A stretch of 64,000 nucleotides of DNA from Ruminococcus flavefaciens (GTDB lineage: Bacteria > Bacillota > Clostridia > Oscillospirales > Ruminococcaceae), in the NCBI GenBank assembly GCA_002309635.1, contig DBXO01000022.1, positions 17,412 to 81,411 on the forward strand, in the 5' to 3' direction. Below the pieces are notes generated by a model. The model saw only the letters and a list, made by a program, of their open reading frames with translations. It did no database searches and was not told the origin of the DNA. A program made the position numbers and the translations under genes. Positions 6,033-13,078 of this stretch are shown here, one piece after another. Numbering within the stretch: position 1 is the stretch's first letter; each line of letters opens with the position of its first letter.

Positions 6033-7610
6033 GTGGGATATGTTTGCAAGATGTGCGGTAAACTTCTGCCATTCAGCGAGGGGAAAAGCATCTGCGAGTG
6101 CGAGTACTGCGGTTCGCGGCAGACGGTTCCGAAGCTTTACAGGGACAAATACGCCGAGATATACAACAGAGCCTGCGGACTTCGCATAAAGACCGATTTC
6201 GAGGGAGCTGAGAAGCTGTTTGCACAGCTGTGCGGTGAGTTCCCCGATGAGCCCGAGGGCTACTGGGGAAAAGTGCTTTGCCGCTGCGGTATCCTATATG
6301 AGGACGAGCCTGTTTCAGGCATGAAGCTGCCTGTGTGTCACAGGGCTTACGGGAGCAGTCTCACTGATGACAGGGACTGCTGTACGGCTCTGAGTCTTGC
6401 CGACGCAGAGCAATGTGCGGTCTACCGCCGCGAGGTTTCTGCCATTGAAATGCTTCGGCGGGAGATGCTGGAGCGGGTCGGTACAGGTGTGAAATATGAT
6501 GTGTTCATCTGCTGCCGGATAATTGATGATAACGGAAGCATATCCGACGACAGAATAATTGCTGACGAGATATACGGCCAGCTTGTGAAAGAGGGACTGA
6601 GAGTATTCTATGCTCCCGTAACTCTTGGCGAAATGACAGAAAACGACTCGGAATCCTATATAAATGCTGCTGTCGGCTGTGCGTCGGTTCTTATAATAGT
6701 GAGCGCTGCTTCCGAAAGCTTTACAGCTCCCCGCTTCAAGGGGGAATGGGGAAGATGTGCGGCTGCTGCAATAAAAGATGAGGGTAAGCTCATAGTTACC
6801 TGCATTAAGAATACGGATACGGGTGACGTTCCGGCGGAGCTCTCGGAGTATGATATCATGCAGGCTGCGGAAATGAGCTTTCTTGCCGAGCTTATCCGGA
6901 AGGTCAAGCAGCATGTTAAAGGCGGCGGGGATGAAAGCAGCGAAGTCAGCTCCGCATCTCCCGAAAAGCTCATACGGAGAATGAATATATTTCTTACAGA
7001 CGAGGACTTTGAAGCGGCTGAGGAATACAGCGATATGATACTTGACGCCTCTCCCAAATGCTGGCAGGCGCATTTTGCAAAGTTCCTGTCATACAACGGC
7101 TGCCGCAGCGGAAATGACCTCCTCCTTGAAGATGTGGTGAACAGCTTTGCCGATGATTATATAGCACGGTTCGGGTATGATTTTGCCGATGATGATATTT
7201 TCAGGGAGCAGTTCAGCAATATGCTGGGCAGTTCAATGCAAAAAGCTGTTGAGTATGCTGAGGGAGATGATAAGCTCAGGATATCCACGGTTTACGAGAG
7301 ATTTATCAGTGCGGTGCGTGACGCTGTATTTGCCCGTGAGCAAGAGAAGATAGACGGTGAGGAAAAACACGAGCTTGAGGAGCTGAGGCGACGCCATGAA
7401 AGGCAGGAGCAGGAAAGGCTGGCTGCCGAACGGAAAAGGCTTCTTATACGTAACCGTTTCCTTACGTATGTCGGAGTTATCGTGGGTGTGCTGTTTATAC
7501 TGGCGATTAAGTTCAGCTCAAAGATAGCGGCTGTGCTTATTGTGATACTTGTGATACTTACCCTGGTGGTAATGTCGGGTCTGGGACATAAAAAAAGAAA
7601 GCTTCCGTAG
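6033..7610 (+). CDS. Zinc-ribbon / TIR-domain / membrane protein
   Basis: Multidomain protein of unknown role. In order: an N-terminal zinc ribbon with two CxxC pairs (CKMC and CEYC); a helical, repeat-like stretch (about 40-150); a TIR domain (about 152-290) starting KYDVFICCR and containing LRVFYAPV and LIIVSAASESF, with a Glu in KGEWGRC at the place where TIR NADases carry their catalytic Glu; a second helical region (about 310-430); a charged coiled coil rich in Glu and Arg; and one or two C-terminal membrane helices. GTG 6033 is preferred to GTG 6024, which falls inside the AAAGGCGGTGAGG ribosome binding region. No obvious defence partner lies beside it. Bacterial TIR domains often degrade NAD+, but activity here is unproven. 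Confidence 0.8.
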   Translation: MGYVCKMCGKLLPFSEGKSICECEYCGSRQTVPKLYRDKYAEIYNRACGLRIKTDFEGAEKLFAQLCGEFPDEPEGYWGKVLCRCGILYEDEPVSGMKLPVCHRAYGSSLTDDRDCCTALSLADAEQCAVYRREVSAIEMLRREMLERVGTGVKYDVFICCRIIDDNGSISDDRIIADEIYGQLVKEGLRVFYAPVTLGEMTENDSESYINAAVGCASVLIIVSAASESFTAPRFKGEWGRCAAAAIKDEGKLIVTCIKNTDTGDVPAELSEYDIMQAAEMSFLAELIRKVKQHVKGGGDESSEVSSASPEKLIRRMNIFLTDEDFEAAEEYSDMILDASPKCWQAHFAKFLSYNGCRSGNDLLLEDVVNSFADDYIARFGYDFADDDIFREQFSNMLGSSMQKAVEYAEGDDKLRISTVYERFISAVRDAVFAREQEKIDGEEKHELEELRRRHERQEQERLAAERKRLLIRNRFLTYVGVIVGVLFILAIKFSSKIAAVLIVILVILTLVVMSGLGHKKRKLP

Positions 7611-7626
7611 TACGGTTCGGGAAATA

Positions 7627-7671
7627 AAAAAGGCATAAAGAAGATGAAACTTCTTTATGCCTTTTGGTTTT
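7627..7671. terminator. Bidirectional terminator between the TIR and AraC genes
   Basis: AAAAAGGCATAAAGAAG pairs with CTTCTTTATGCCTTTT around an ATGAAA loop, with T-rich tracts on both strands. It closely resembles the terminator at 16122. Confidence 0.88.
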
Positions 7672-8464
7672 ACTGCTTTATTTCCGACTGTTTGTACTGC
7701 AACGGGGTCTGTCCGAAAAAGCTTCCGAATATCTTTACGAAGTATGAGGTATTGCCATAGCCTACGTTTATTCCCACGTCCTTTACGGAAAGATCGGTGG
7801 TTTTCAGCAGCTCAGCCGCTTTTGTGAGACGGCTGGTGATAACGTCCTTGTTTACGCTTACGCCGAAGGTCTCGGTGTAAAGGTGCTGGAAGCGTGAACG
7901 GCTCAGGGAAAGCTCCTTTGCCATGTCGTCTATGGAGTAATCGCGGTCGGGCCAGCGGTATATGGACTGTCTTATCCATATGAGCTTATCAGAGTATATT
8001 CCCTCTGGCTTTTCGTGGCTCTGTTCCTTTCTGCGGAGCTTTTCTGATATCTTGAGTATCAGGAGCTTGAAATACAGTTCGATTGACTGTTCCTTATATG
8101 GGTTGGAGGAGTAATGCTCAAAGCACATGCTTCTCATCATTGCAGACATATCTGTGATATCGGATATATTTACGGGAGTATCAAGCGGTATGGAGAGCTC
8201 CTCCATGAGCTGCTGTTCTTTTTCGTCGGGGAAAAAGTGGAGCCAGTCGTCGTAGTATTCGTCTGTGGCAGGATAGTAATACTGGGGAGTATAGGGCTTG
8301 TATATGATGATAGAGTGAGCCGAGGTGCGGATATCCTTGCCGTCAATGCGGAAATGTGCCGGAGATTTTACGATAAGCATGAGCCAGCTGTTGGTACCGT
8401 ATGGTCTGTTAATGCAAAAATCGAGGCTGTGTCTGTGGTTGTAGCCTATTTCGTCTATTTTCAA
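7670..8464 (-). CDS. AraC-family transcriptional regulator with cupin-like N-terminus
   Basis: Probable sugar-responsive activator. Residues about 1-130 form the AraC-type ligand-binding region (IGYNHRHSLDF, YYYPATDEYYDDWLHF) and the last 100 residues form two helix-turn-helix motifs (SIDDMAKELSLSRSRFQHLYTE in sense, then VKDVGINVGYGNTSYFVKIF). The frame is open back to 8539, but a perfect minus-strand promoter occupies 8498-8526, so translation must begin after about 8490. TTG 8464 follows GGTGA at a 5-base spacing and is my start; GTG 8473 is the alternative. No target operon is adjacent, so its regulon is unknown. Confidence 0.87.
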   Translation of the reverse strand: MKIDEIGYNHRHSLDFCINRPYGTNSWLMLIVKSPAHFRIDGKDIRTSAHSIIIYKPYTPQYYYPATDEYYDDWLHFFPDEKEQQLMEELSIPLDTPVNISDITDMSAMMRSMCFEHYSSNPYKEQSIELYFKLLILKISEKLRRKEQSHEKPEGIYSDKLIWIRQSIYRWPDRDYSIDDMAKELSLSRSRFQHLYTETFGVSVNKDVITSRLTKAAELLKTTDLSVKDVGINVGYGNTSYFVKIFGSFFGQTPLQYKQSEIKQ

Positions 8465-8497
8465 GTTGTTCACCGTCCGAATATAAGATATAGATAA

Positions 8498-8526
8498 ATT
8501 ATAGCACAGTAAAAATGTCCTGTCAA
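8498..8526 (-). promoter_or_regulatory. Consensus promoter of the AraC-family gene
   Basis: On the minus strand TTGACA (8521-8526), exactly 17 bp, TATAAT (8498-8503): a perfect sigma-A promoter lying inside the over-long open frame. Confidence 0.88.
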
Positions 8527-8616
8527 TATTCATCAGCACAATAGTGACATATATTTACGGGAATTGTCAGCAGAAAGGGCGTGGAAGTCCGGTGCTGTGA
8601 CAGAAAGCAGCTGCAA

Positions 8617-8647
8617 ATAAAAAAACGTCCCAAATGATGTGAGACGT
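8617..8647 (-). terminator. Terminator of tRNA-Ala
   Basis: On the minus strand ACGTCTCA pairs with TGGGACGT (8-bp stem) and is followed by seven T residues, just downstream of the tRNA. Confidence 0.85.
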
Positions 8648-8651
8648 GAAG

Positions 8652-8724
8652 TGGACCCGAAGGGGATCGAACCCTCGGCCTCTGCGTTGCGAACGCAGCG
8701 CTCTCCCAACTGAGCTACGAGCCC
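8652..8724 (-). tRNA. tRNA-Ala (anticodon CGC)
   Basis: The minus strand folds as a complete cloverleaf: acceptor GGGCTCG/CGGGTCC with the G3-U70 wobble that marks alanine tRNAs, D-stem GCTC/GAGC, anticodon stem CTGCG/CGCAG, loop TTCGCAA with anticodon CGC (8689-8691), and TTCGATC T-loop. CCA is not encoded. It reads only the codon GCG. Confidence 0.95.
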
Positions 8725-8847
8725 GTAATTCTCTGTTTATTATATCATATGATGAAAAGCAAATCTATCTGTAAAGAAGAAAGTTTACAATTTGTTCATA
8801 ATTTGCGGATAAAGCAAAGCCGCTGTATGGTGTACAGCGGCCTGTAT

Positions 8848-10779
8848 CTATGATTTGAGGTAGTTAGAATGCTTTTTCTTGCGCTTTTCGTTGTACATTT
8901 TCTTGTCTGCTTCGGTCACGAAGTAGAAAATGTCTTCTCCTATCTTAGGCGTAGCAATAAAGTATCCTGCACTTGCGCTGAGATTGAAGGGGTACATTGC
9001 GCTGTCGTTGATATGCTTGATATTGTTTTGTATAACGGCTGTCAGATCCTCTGCCATTTCGTCATTGTAATCGGCTCCGAAAACTATGAACTCATCTCCG
9101 CCGAAACGGCAGAATATCTCGCCGCTGCAGCAGGACTCCCTGAGAACATCGGCAATACAGCATATAGCCTTGTCGCCCGTACTGTGTCCGTAGGTGTCGT
9201 TTATTCCCTTCAAGCCGTCAAGGTCGATGAACATGAGCATGATACTGCGCTGCTTTTCGATACATTCGTGATAAATGTCGTTTGTCGCGTGAACAAAGCC
9301 GTTCCGGTTGAATATTCCCGAAAACGTATCCTGAACATAGAGGCTTCCGAGACGATTTACGGCGTATTCGAGACACATGAGCTTTCTCATGTTTTCGAGG
9401 GAGTTGCAGATATTTATGACAAAGGTCTCGAACATGATATTCTGAAGCTCATGGCGTGTACTGCGTATTATCATGTAGCCAAGGCAGCGCTCGCCGAAGT
9501 GCAGGGGGGTTATGTAATAGAGTTTGCCTGATTTGCCGTTCTCGGCAGGCGGAGGGAAGACATTTTTTGATTTTATCTTGTCGCAGTTTATGAATCTGCC
9601 GTTCACGTATGCTATGGGTATGGTGACCTCGTCGGTATAAGCCATTGGAACAGAATTGTCAACGCCGTCAAGGGTCATGGAGGTGTCAATGGATGACTCG
9701 ATGTTCCAGTTGTCGCACAGGCAGAAGTAGAACTCGTCGGGGTGAATCTCCAGCGCAGTTCTTCTCAGCGTGTTTATATAGTCCTCGAAGCTGTTGCATG
9801 CGAGAAGCTGGGTGGACATTCGGTTAAGCACCGACATGTAAAGCTGTACGTTCTCGAAGTTGGAGTAATTTCGGAAATTCAGCTCCTTCAGCTCGCTAAC
9901 GTCTGAAAGTGCGTTGTGGGAGCAGCCGCAGCTCTCGGTAAAATGAGGGGTCATATTCAGCAGCAGCTTTCTGTCCTGCGGTATCTTGTTTAGGTGATTG
10001 TATAGCATCTGGCAGGCGAGAAGGCCAGACAGCTCAAGGGGACGGTCAACAGATGTGAGTTCAACAAGGTAATTGTGGTTGTTGTAAGTGTTGTCGAAGC
10101 CCGTAACGGCTATATCATCGGGTACGCTGTAGCCGTGTGACCTGAGGGTGGTTATGGCAGAGGCTGCCATTACGTCGTTGGCACAGATGATAGCCTGCGG
10201 GAGTTCGGGTAGGGCTTCAAGGAAGTGATCCACAGCCATTTTGCCTGTTGGCGAACGGAAATCGCCGTAGTATATGGCGCCATCGGATATTTCCAATCCG
10301 TTTTCTTCCAGGACCGTGCAGAAGGCTGCAAGTCTCTCGGAGCTTTCCGGGTTTCCTCCCGGACCCGATATATAAGCAAAGCGCGTGAAGCCGTGAACCT
10401 TTATCATATGCTCGGTAATGCTCCGCATAGCGCTGAAATTGTCGCTTCCGATATAATAAAATCCGCTTATATCGTTGTCAATGCTGACGGCAGGTATGCC
10501 CGCCCTCTTTATTCTTTCGATTATATCGCTGACTACAGGTTTGTAGGAAAGTGTGTTGGTGAGCAGTATCGCACCGTCAAAGTCCTTGAAATCGGATAGC
10601 CTGAATATATTGAACTCGCCCATATCGTGGCGGGGATTGTTCATATCTCCGCTGAAGGATGTGAATGCAGCCATATTGAGCCCGAATTCCTTTGCGCCCT
10701 GATTAATTCCGCTTAAAATAGTGCTCTGATAGCTTTGCCCTATCTCTTCGATTATTACTGCGATACGTGAACCGATCAT
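8848..10779 (-). CDS. LacI-type sugar-binding domain fused to a GGDEF domain
   Basis: Predicted cytosolic signalling protein. Residues 1-285 are a periplasmic-binding-protein/LacI-like fold starting RIAVIIEEIGQSYQ and containing AIICANDVMAASAI and DIAVTGFDNT, but with no DNA-binding helix-turn-helix, signal peptide or membrane helix. A middle region (about 300-470) is followed by a GGDEF domain (about 475-640) with an intact GGDEF motif in CRFGGDEFIVFG. The RxxD product-inhibition site is absent (CSGE at that place). This should couple binding of a small ligand to cyclic-di-GMP synthesis. The start at 10779 (MIGSRIAV) follows AGAGGGGG by 12 bases; a longer frame to 10824 is less likely. Confidence 0.85.
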   Translation of the reverse strand: MIGSRIAVIIEEIGQSYQSTILSGINQGAKEFGLNMAAFTSFSGDMNNPRHDMGEFNIFRLSDFKDFDGAILLTNTLSYKPVVSDIIERIKRAGIPAVSIDNDISGFYYIGSDNFSAMRSITEHMIKVHGFTRFAYISGPGGNPESSERLAAFCTVLEENGLEISDGAIYYGDFRSPTGKMAVDHFLEALPELPQAIICANDVMAASAITTLRSHGYSVPDDIAVTGFDNTYNNHNYLVELTSVDRPLELSGLLACQMLYNHLNKIPQDRKLLLNMTPHFTESCGCSHNALSDVSELKELNFRNYSNFENVQLYMSVLNRMSTQLLACNSFEDYINTLRRTALEIHPDEFYFCLCDNWNIESSIDTSMTLDGVDNSVPMAYTDEVTIPIAYVNGRFINCDKIKSKNVFPPPAENGKSGKLYYITPLHFGERCLGYMIIRSTRHELQNIMFETFVINICNSLENMRKLMCLEYAVNRLGSLYVQDTFSGIFNRNGFVHATNDIYHECIEKQRSIMLMFIDLDGLKGINDTYGHSTGDKAICCIADVLRESCCSGEIFCRFGGDEFIVFGADYNDEMAEDLTAVIQNNIKHINDSAMYPFNLSASAGYFIATPKIGEDIFYFVTEADKKMYNEKRKKKHSNYLKS

Positions 10780-11145
10780 AAAGAACTGCAACCCCCTCTG
10801 TGAATTCCTGATGAAATTATACAAATATATTTTACTATATTTTCAGTGAAAAAGCAATAGAATAATATTATAATATTCATTAGCAATATTCATTTTTTAT
10901 TAACAAAGCGGTCTCGATCTGAATATATTGAAGGAAACGCCGTTTTTTGACGTATAAAGACGAAAAGACGAAAAAACTCCATGATTTCAGGATAATTTAT
11001 AATAAATGCTGAAAATGACCGCTTATATTGACAAATCTCAAAAAAATGGTATACTAATTAGTAGGGGATAACGCCATGCAAGTGGCTTTATCGATATTTC
11101 TGCATTTGTGCCCGCTGCACAGGCAGACACGTTTTGGAGGAGCTT
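10780..11145. other. Intergenic region between the GGDEF fusion and pyrophosphatase genes
   Basis: Holds a probable minus-strand promoter (TTGCTT 10852-10857, 17 bp, TAAAAT 10829-10834) for the GGDEF fusion and the plus-strand promoter of the pyrophosphatase gene. The middle (about 10860-11025) is AT-rich, with the short direct repeat AAAGACG (two copies near 10960) and nothing else I can name. Confidence 0.5.
11028..11055 (+). promoter_or_regulatory. Promoter of the pyrophosphatase gene
   Basis: TTGACA (11028-11033), 16-bp spacer, TATACT (11050-11055). A leader of about 80 bases follows. Confidence 0.75.
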
Positions 11146-11676
11146 ATGAATATCTGGCACAAGATCAGTCCAAAGAGAATAACTCCCGATGATTTCATTG
11201 CGGTTATCGAGATCGGCAAGGGAAGCAAGATCAAGTATGAGCTTGACAAGGAGACAGGTCTTATAAAAATGGACCGAATCCTCTATACTTCCACTCATTA
11301 TCCCGCAAACTACGGATTTATCCCGAGGACATACTCAGACGACAATGACCCCCTTGATGTACTTGTACTCTGTTCCGAGCAGCTCATGCCGCTCACGCTG
11401 GTAAGATGCTATCCTATCGGGGTTATCAGAATGCTGGATAACGGGCATCATGACGAGAAGATCATTGCTATACCGTTTGATGATCCGAACTACAATATGT
11501 ATAAGGATATCGAGGAGCTTCCAAAACACATTTTTGACGAAATGACCCATTTCTTCAAGGTATACAAGGAACTTGAAAACAAAACAACAGCCGTAAACGA
11601 GGTCGATCATGCAGACATTGCAAAAGAGATCATAAGCGGTGATATTGACCGCTATATCGAGTATTTCTGCAAGTGA
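11146..11676 (+). CDS. ppa: Inorganic pyrophosphatase, family I
   Basis: Cytosolic Mg-dependent enzyme hydrolysing pyrophosphate to two phosphates. The family I signature is clear: THYPANYGFIPRT early on and the acidic cluster DDNDPLDVLVL that binds the metals. Its 176 residues match the usual length. ATG 11146 follows GGAGGAGCTT closely; the TTG at 11134 lies in the ribosome binding site. The next gene makes PRPP, whose use releases pyrophosphate, so the two neighbours are metabolically consistent; they are separated by about 70 bases without a terminator and may be co-transcribed. Confidence 0.95.
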   Translation: MNIWHKISPKRITPDDFIAVIEIGKGSKIKYELDKETGLIKMDRILYTSTHYPANYGFIPRTYSDDNDPLDVLVLCSEQLMPLTLVRCYPIGVIRMLDNGHHDEKIIAIPFDDPNYNMYKDIEELPKHIFDEMTHFFKVYKELENKTTAVNEVDHADIAKEIISGDIDRYIEYFCK

Positions 11677-11719
11677 GCAGGGCTTTGACCGAAAATGACT
11701 AAAAAGCGAAAGGAGTATC

Positions 11720-11764
11720 GTGCGTTTATACGTGCGAAAAAAGTGTTATGACAGCTTCAAGTGA
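11720..11764 (+). CDS. Putative 14-codon leader ORF overlapping the PRPP synthetase start
   Basis: AAAGGAG (11709-11715 region) precedes GTG 11720, opening MRLYVRKKCYDSFK, which stops at TGA 11762, 14 bases after the ATG of the PRPP synthetase gene in another frame. The synthetase ATG has no ribosome binding site of its own nearby, so translation of this ORF may deliver ribosomes to it. Confidence 0.4.
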   Translation: MRLYVRKKCYDSFK

Positions 11765-12893
11765 AATTCTATTCGGCAGTGATTCCAATGTTGCACCTAT
11801 CGGCATAATAGCTATGAACAGCGTTACTGAGCTTGGAAAGAAGATTGACGATTACCTCGTTGACTGGGCAGGAAAGGGCGGAATCAACGTGGATACCTTC
11901 CTCGTTGAGAGCGAATGTCCGAGATTTTCTTCAGGTGACGGCAAGGGATACATCAAGTCTACTATTCGCGGCAAGGATCTTTTCATCATAATCGACGTCG
12001 GAAACTACAGCATCAAGTATGACTACTTCGGCATGCAGAACGCTATGTCTCCGGACGATCATTTCCAGGACCTTAAAAGAATCATTCAGGCGGCAAGCGG
12101 AAAAGCTCACCGTATAACTGTCATTATGCCTACTCTTTACGGCGGACGTCAGCACAGAAGAAGCTACCGTGAATCTCTTGACTGTGCATGCGCTCTTCAG
12201 GAGCTTGAGGCTATGGGAGTATCAAATATCGTTACCTTTGACGCTCATGACCCGAGAGTTCAGAATGCTATCCCGCTTATGGGATTTGATAACGTTATGC
12301 CTACCTATCAGGTGCTAAAGGCTATGCTCAAGGATATAAAGGATATCAGCTTCAGCAAGGACAAGTTCATGGTTGTCAGCCCCGACGAGGGAGCTCTTAA
12401 CAGAAATATGTACTACGCTTCCGTTCTCGGTGTTGAAATGGGCATGTTCTATAAGAGAAGAGATTACTCAACTATCGTAAACGGCCGCAATCCCATCGTT
12501 GCGCACGAATACCTCGGAAATCCCGTTGAGGGAAAGGACGTGTTCGTTTCAGACGATATCATCTCATCAGGAGAATCCATGCTGGACGTTGCTTCTGCTC
12601 TCAAGGAGAAGAAGGCAGGCAGATTCTTCGCCTATGCTACTTACGCTATATTCACAAACGGTCTCGAAAAGTTCGATAAGGCTTATGAGGACGGTATCAT
12701 CGACGGTGTATTCGGTACGAATCTCACATACAGAACTCCCGAGCTTCTCAGCAGACCCTGGTTCCACGAAGTGGACGTATCAAAATATATCGCTTATTTC
12801 ATCGAAGCAATCAACCACGATGTTTCAATCAGCAAGATCATCGATCCTCATACAAAGATCGAGACTCTTCTTAAGAAGTACGGCATGAAGTAA
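11748..12893 (+). CDS. prs: Ribose-phosphate pyrophosphokinase (PRPP synthetase), long variant
   Basis: Makes phosphoribosyl pyrophosphate from ribose-5-phosphate and ATP for nucleotide, His, Trp and NAD synthesis. The PRPP-binding loop VFVSDDIISSGES and the region MPTLYGGRQHRRSYRES with FDAHDPRVQNAIP correspond to the family's ATP and ribose-phosphate sites. At 381 residues it is longer than the usual 310-320 because of an altered N-terminus, as in a divergent clostridial subgroup. The only AAAGGAG lies 34 bases upstream of ATG 11748, and there is no closer start in frame, so translation may be coupled to a small upstream ORF. A strong terminator follows. Confidence 0.9.
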   Translation: MTASSEILFGSDSNVAPIGIIAMNSVTELGKKIDDYLVDWAGKGGINVDTFLVESECPRFSSGDGKGYIKSTIRGKDLFIIIDVGNYSIKYDYFGMQNAMSPDDHFQDLKRIIQAASGKAHRITVIMPTLYGGRQHRRSYRESLDCACALQELEAMGVSNIVTFDAHDPRVQNAIPLMGFDNVMPTYQVLKAMLKDIKDISFSKDKFMVVSPDEGALNRNMYYASVLGVEMGMFYKRRDYSTIVNGRNPIVAHEYLGNPVEGKDVFVSDDIISSGESMLDVASALKEKKAGRFFAYATYAIFTNGLEKFDKAYEDGIIDGVFGTNLTYRTPELLSRPWFHEVDVSKYIAYFIEAINHDVSISKIIDPHTKIETLLKKYGMK

Positions 12894-12904
12894 TAAATTC
12901 AATT

Positions 12905-12932
12905 GGGCGTTGTTAACAAACAGCGCCCTTTT
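12905..12932 (+). terminator. Terminator of the PRPP synthetase gene
   Basis: GGGCGTTGTT pairs with AACAGCGCCC around AACA (10-bp stem), followed by TTTT. Confidence 0.88.
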
Positions 12933-12955
12933 CATTTGTGAAAAATACGTTAAGA

Positions 12956-13001
12956 CCTTGTTAATTTACTACAAGGTAGATTGACATTTATTCTACAAAG
13001 T
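12956..13001. promoter_or_regulatory. Candidate operators around the ABC transporter promoter
   Basis: An inverted repeat CCTTGT/ACAAGG (12956-12961 and 12971-12976) and a direct repeat CTACAAGGT (12969-12977) and CTACAAAGT (12993-13001), 24 bp apart, flank the -35 box of the ABC transporter promoter. Likely binding sites for an unlinked regulator. Confidence 0.45.
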
Positions 13002-13009
13002 GCTATAAT
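12981..13009 (+). promoter_or_regulatory. Promoter of the MacB-like ABC transporter gene
   Basis: TTGACA (12981-12986), 17-bp spacer, TATAAT (13004-13009): perfect consensus. Confidence 0.88.
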
Positions 13010-13078
13010 AAATTGTGTGATATTTAATCACATCTGTCATGATTAGGTTAAAAAATCAAAAAGAAAGCAGGGGATAAT

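Noticed and set aside
6033..7610. A defence island around the TIR protein
   Set aside because: Neighbours are an amidohydrolase and an AraC regulator; no Thoeris, CBASS, retron, restriction or toxin-antitoxin partner is present.
8869..9531. A 220-codon plus-strand ORF opposite the GGDEF fusion
   Set aside because: It is the antisense shadow of the GGDEF-coding region, with no promoter, ribosome binding site or recognisable domain.
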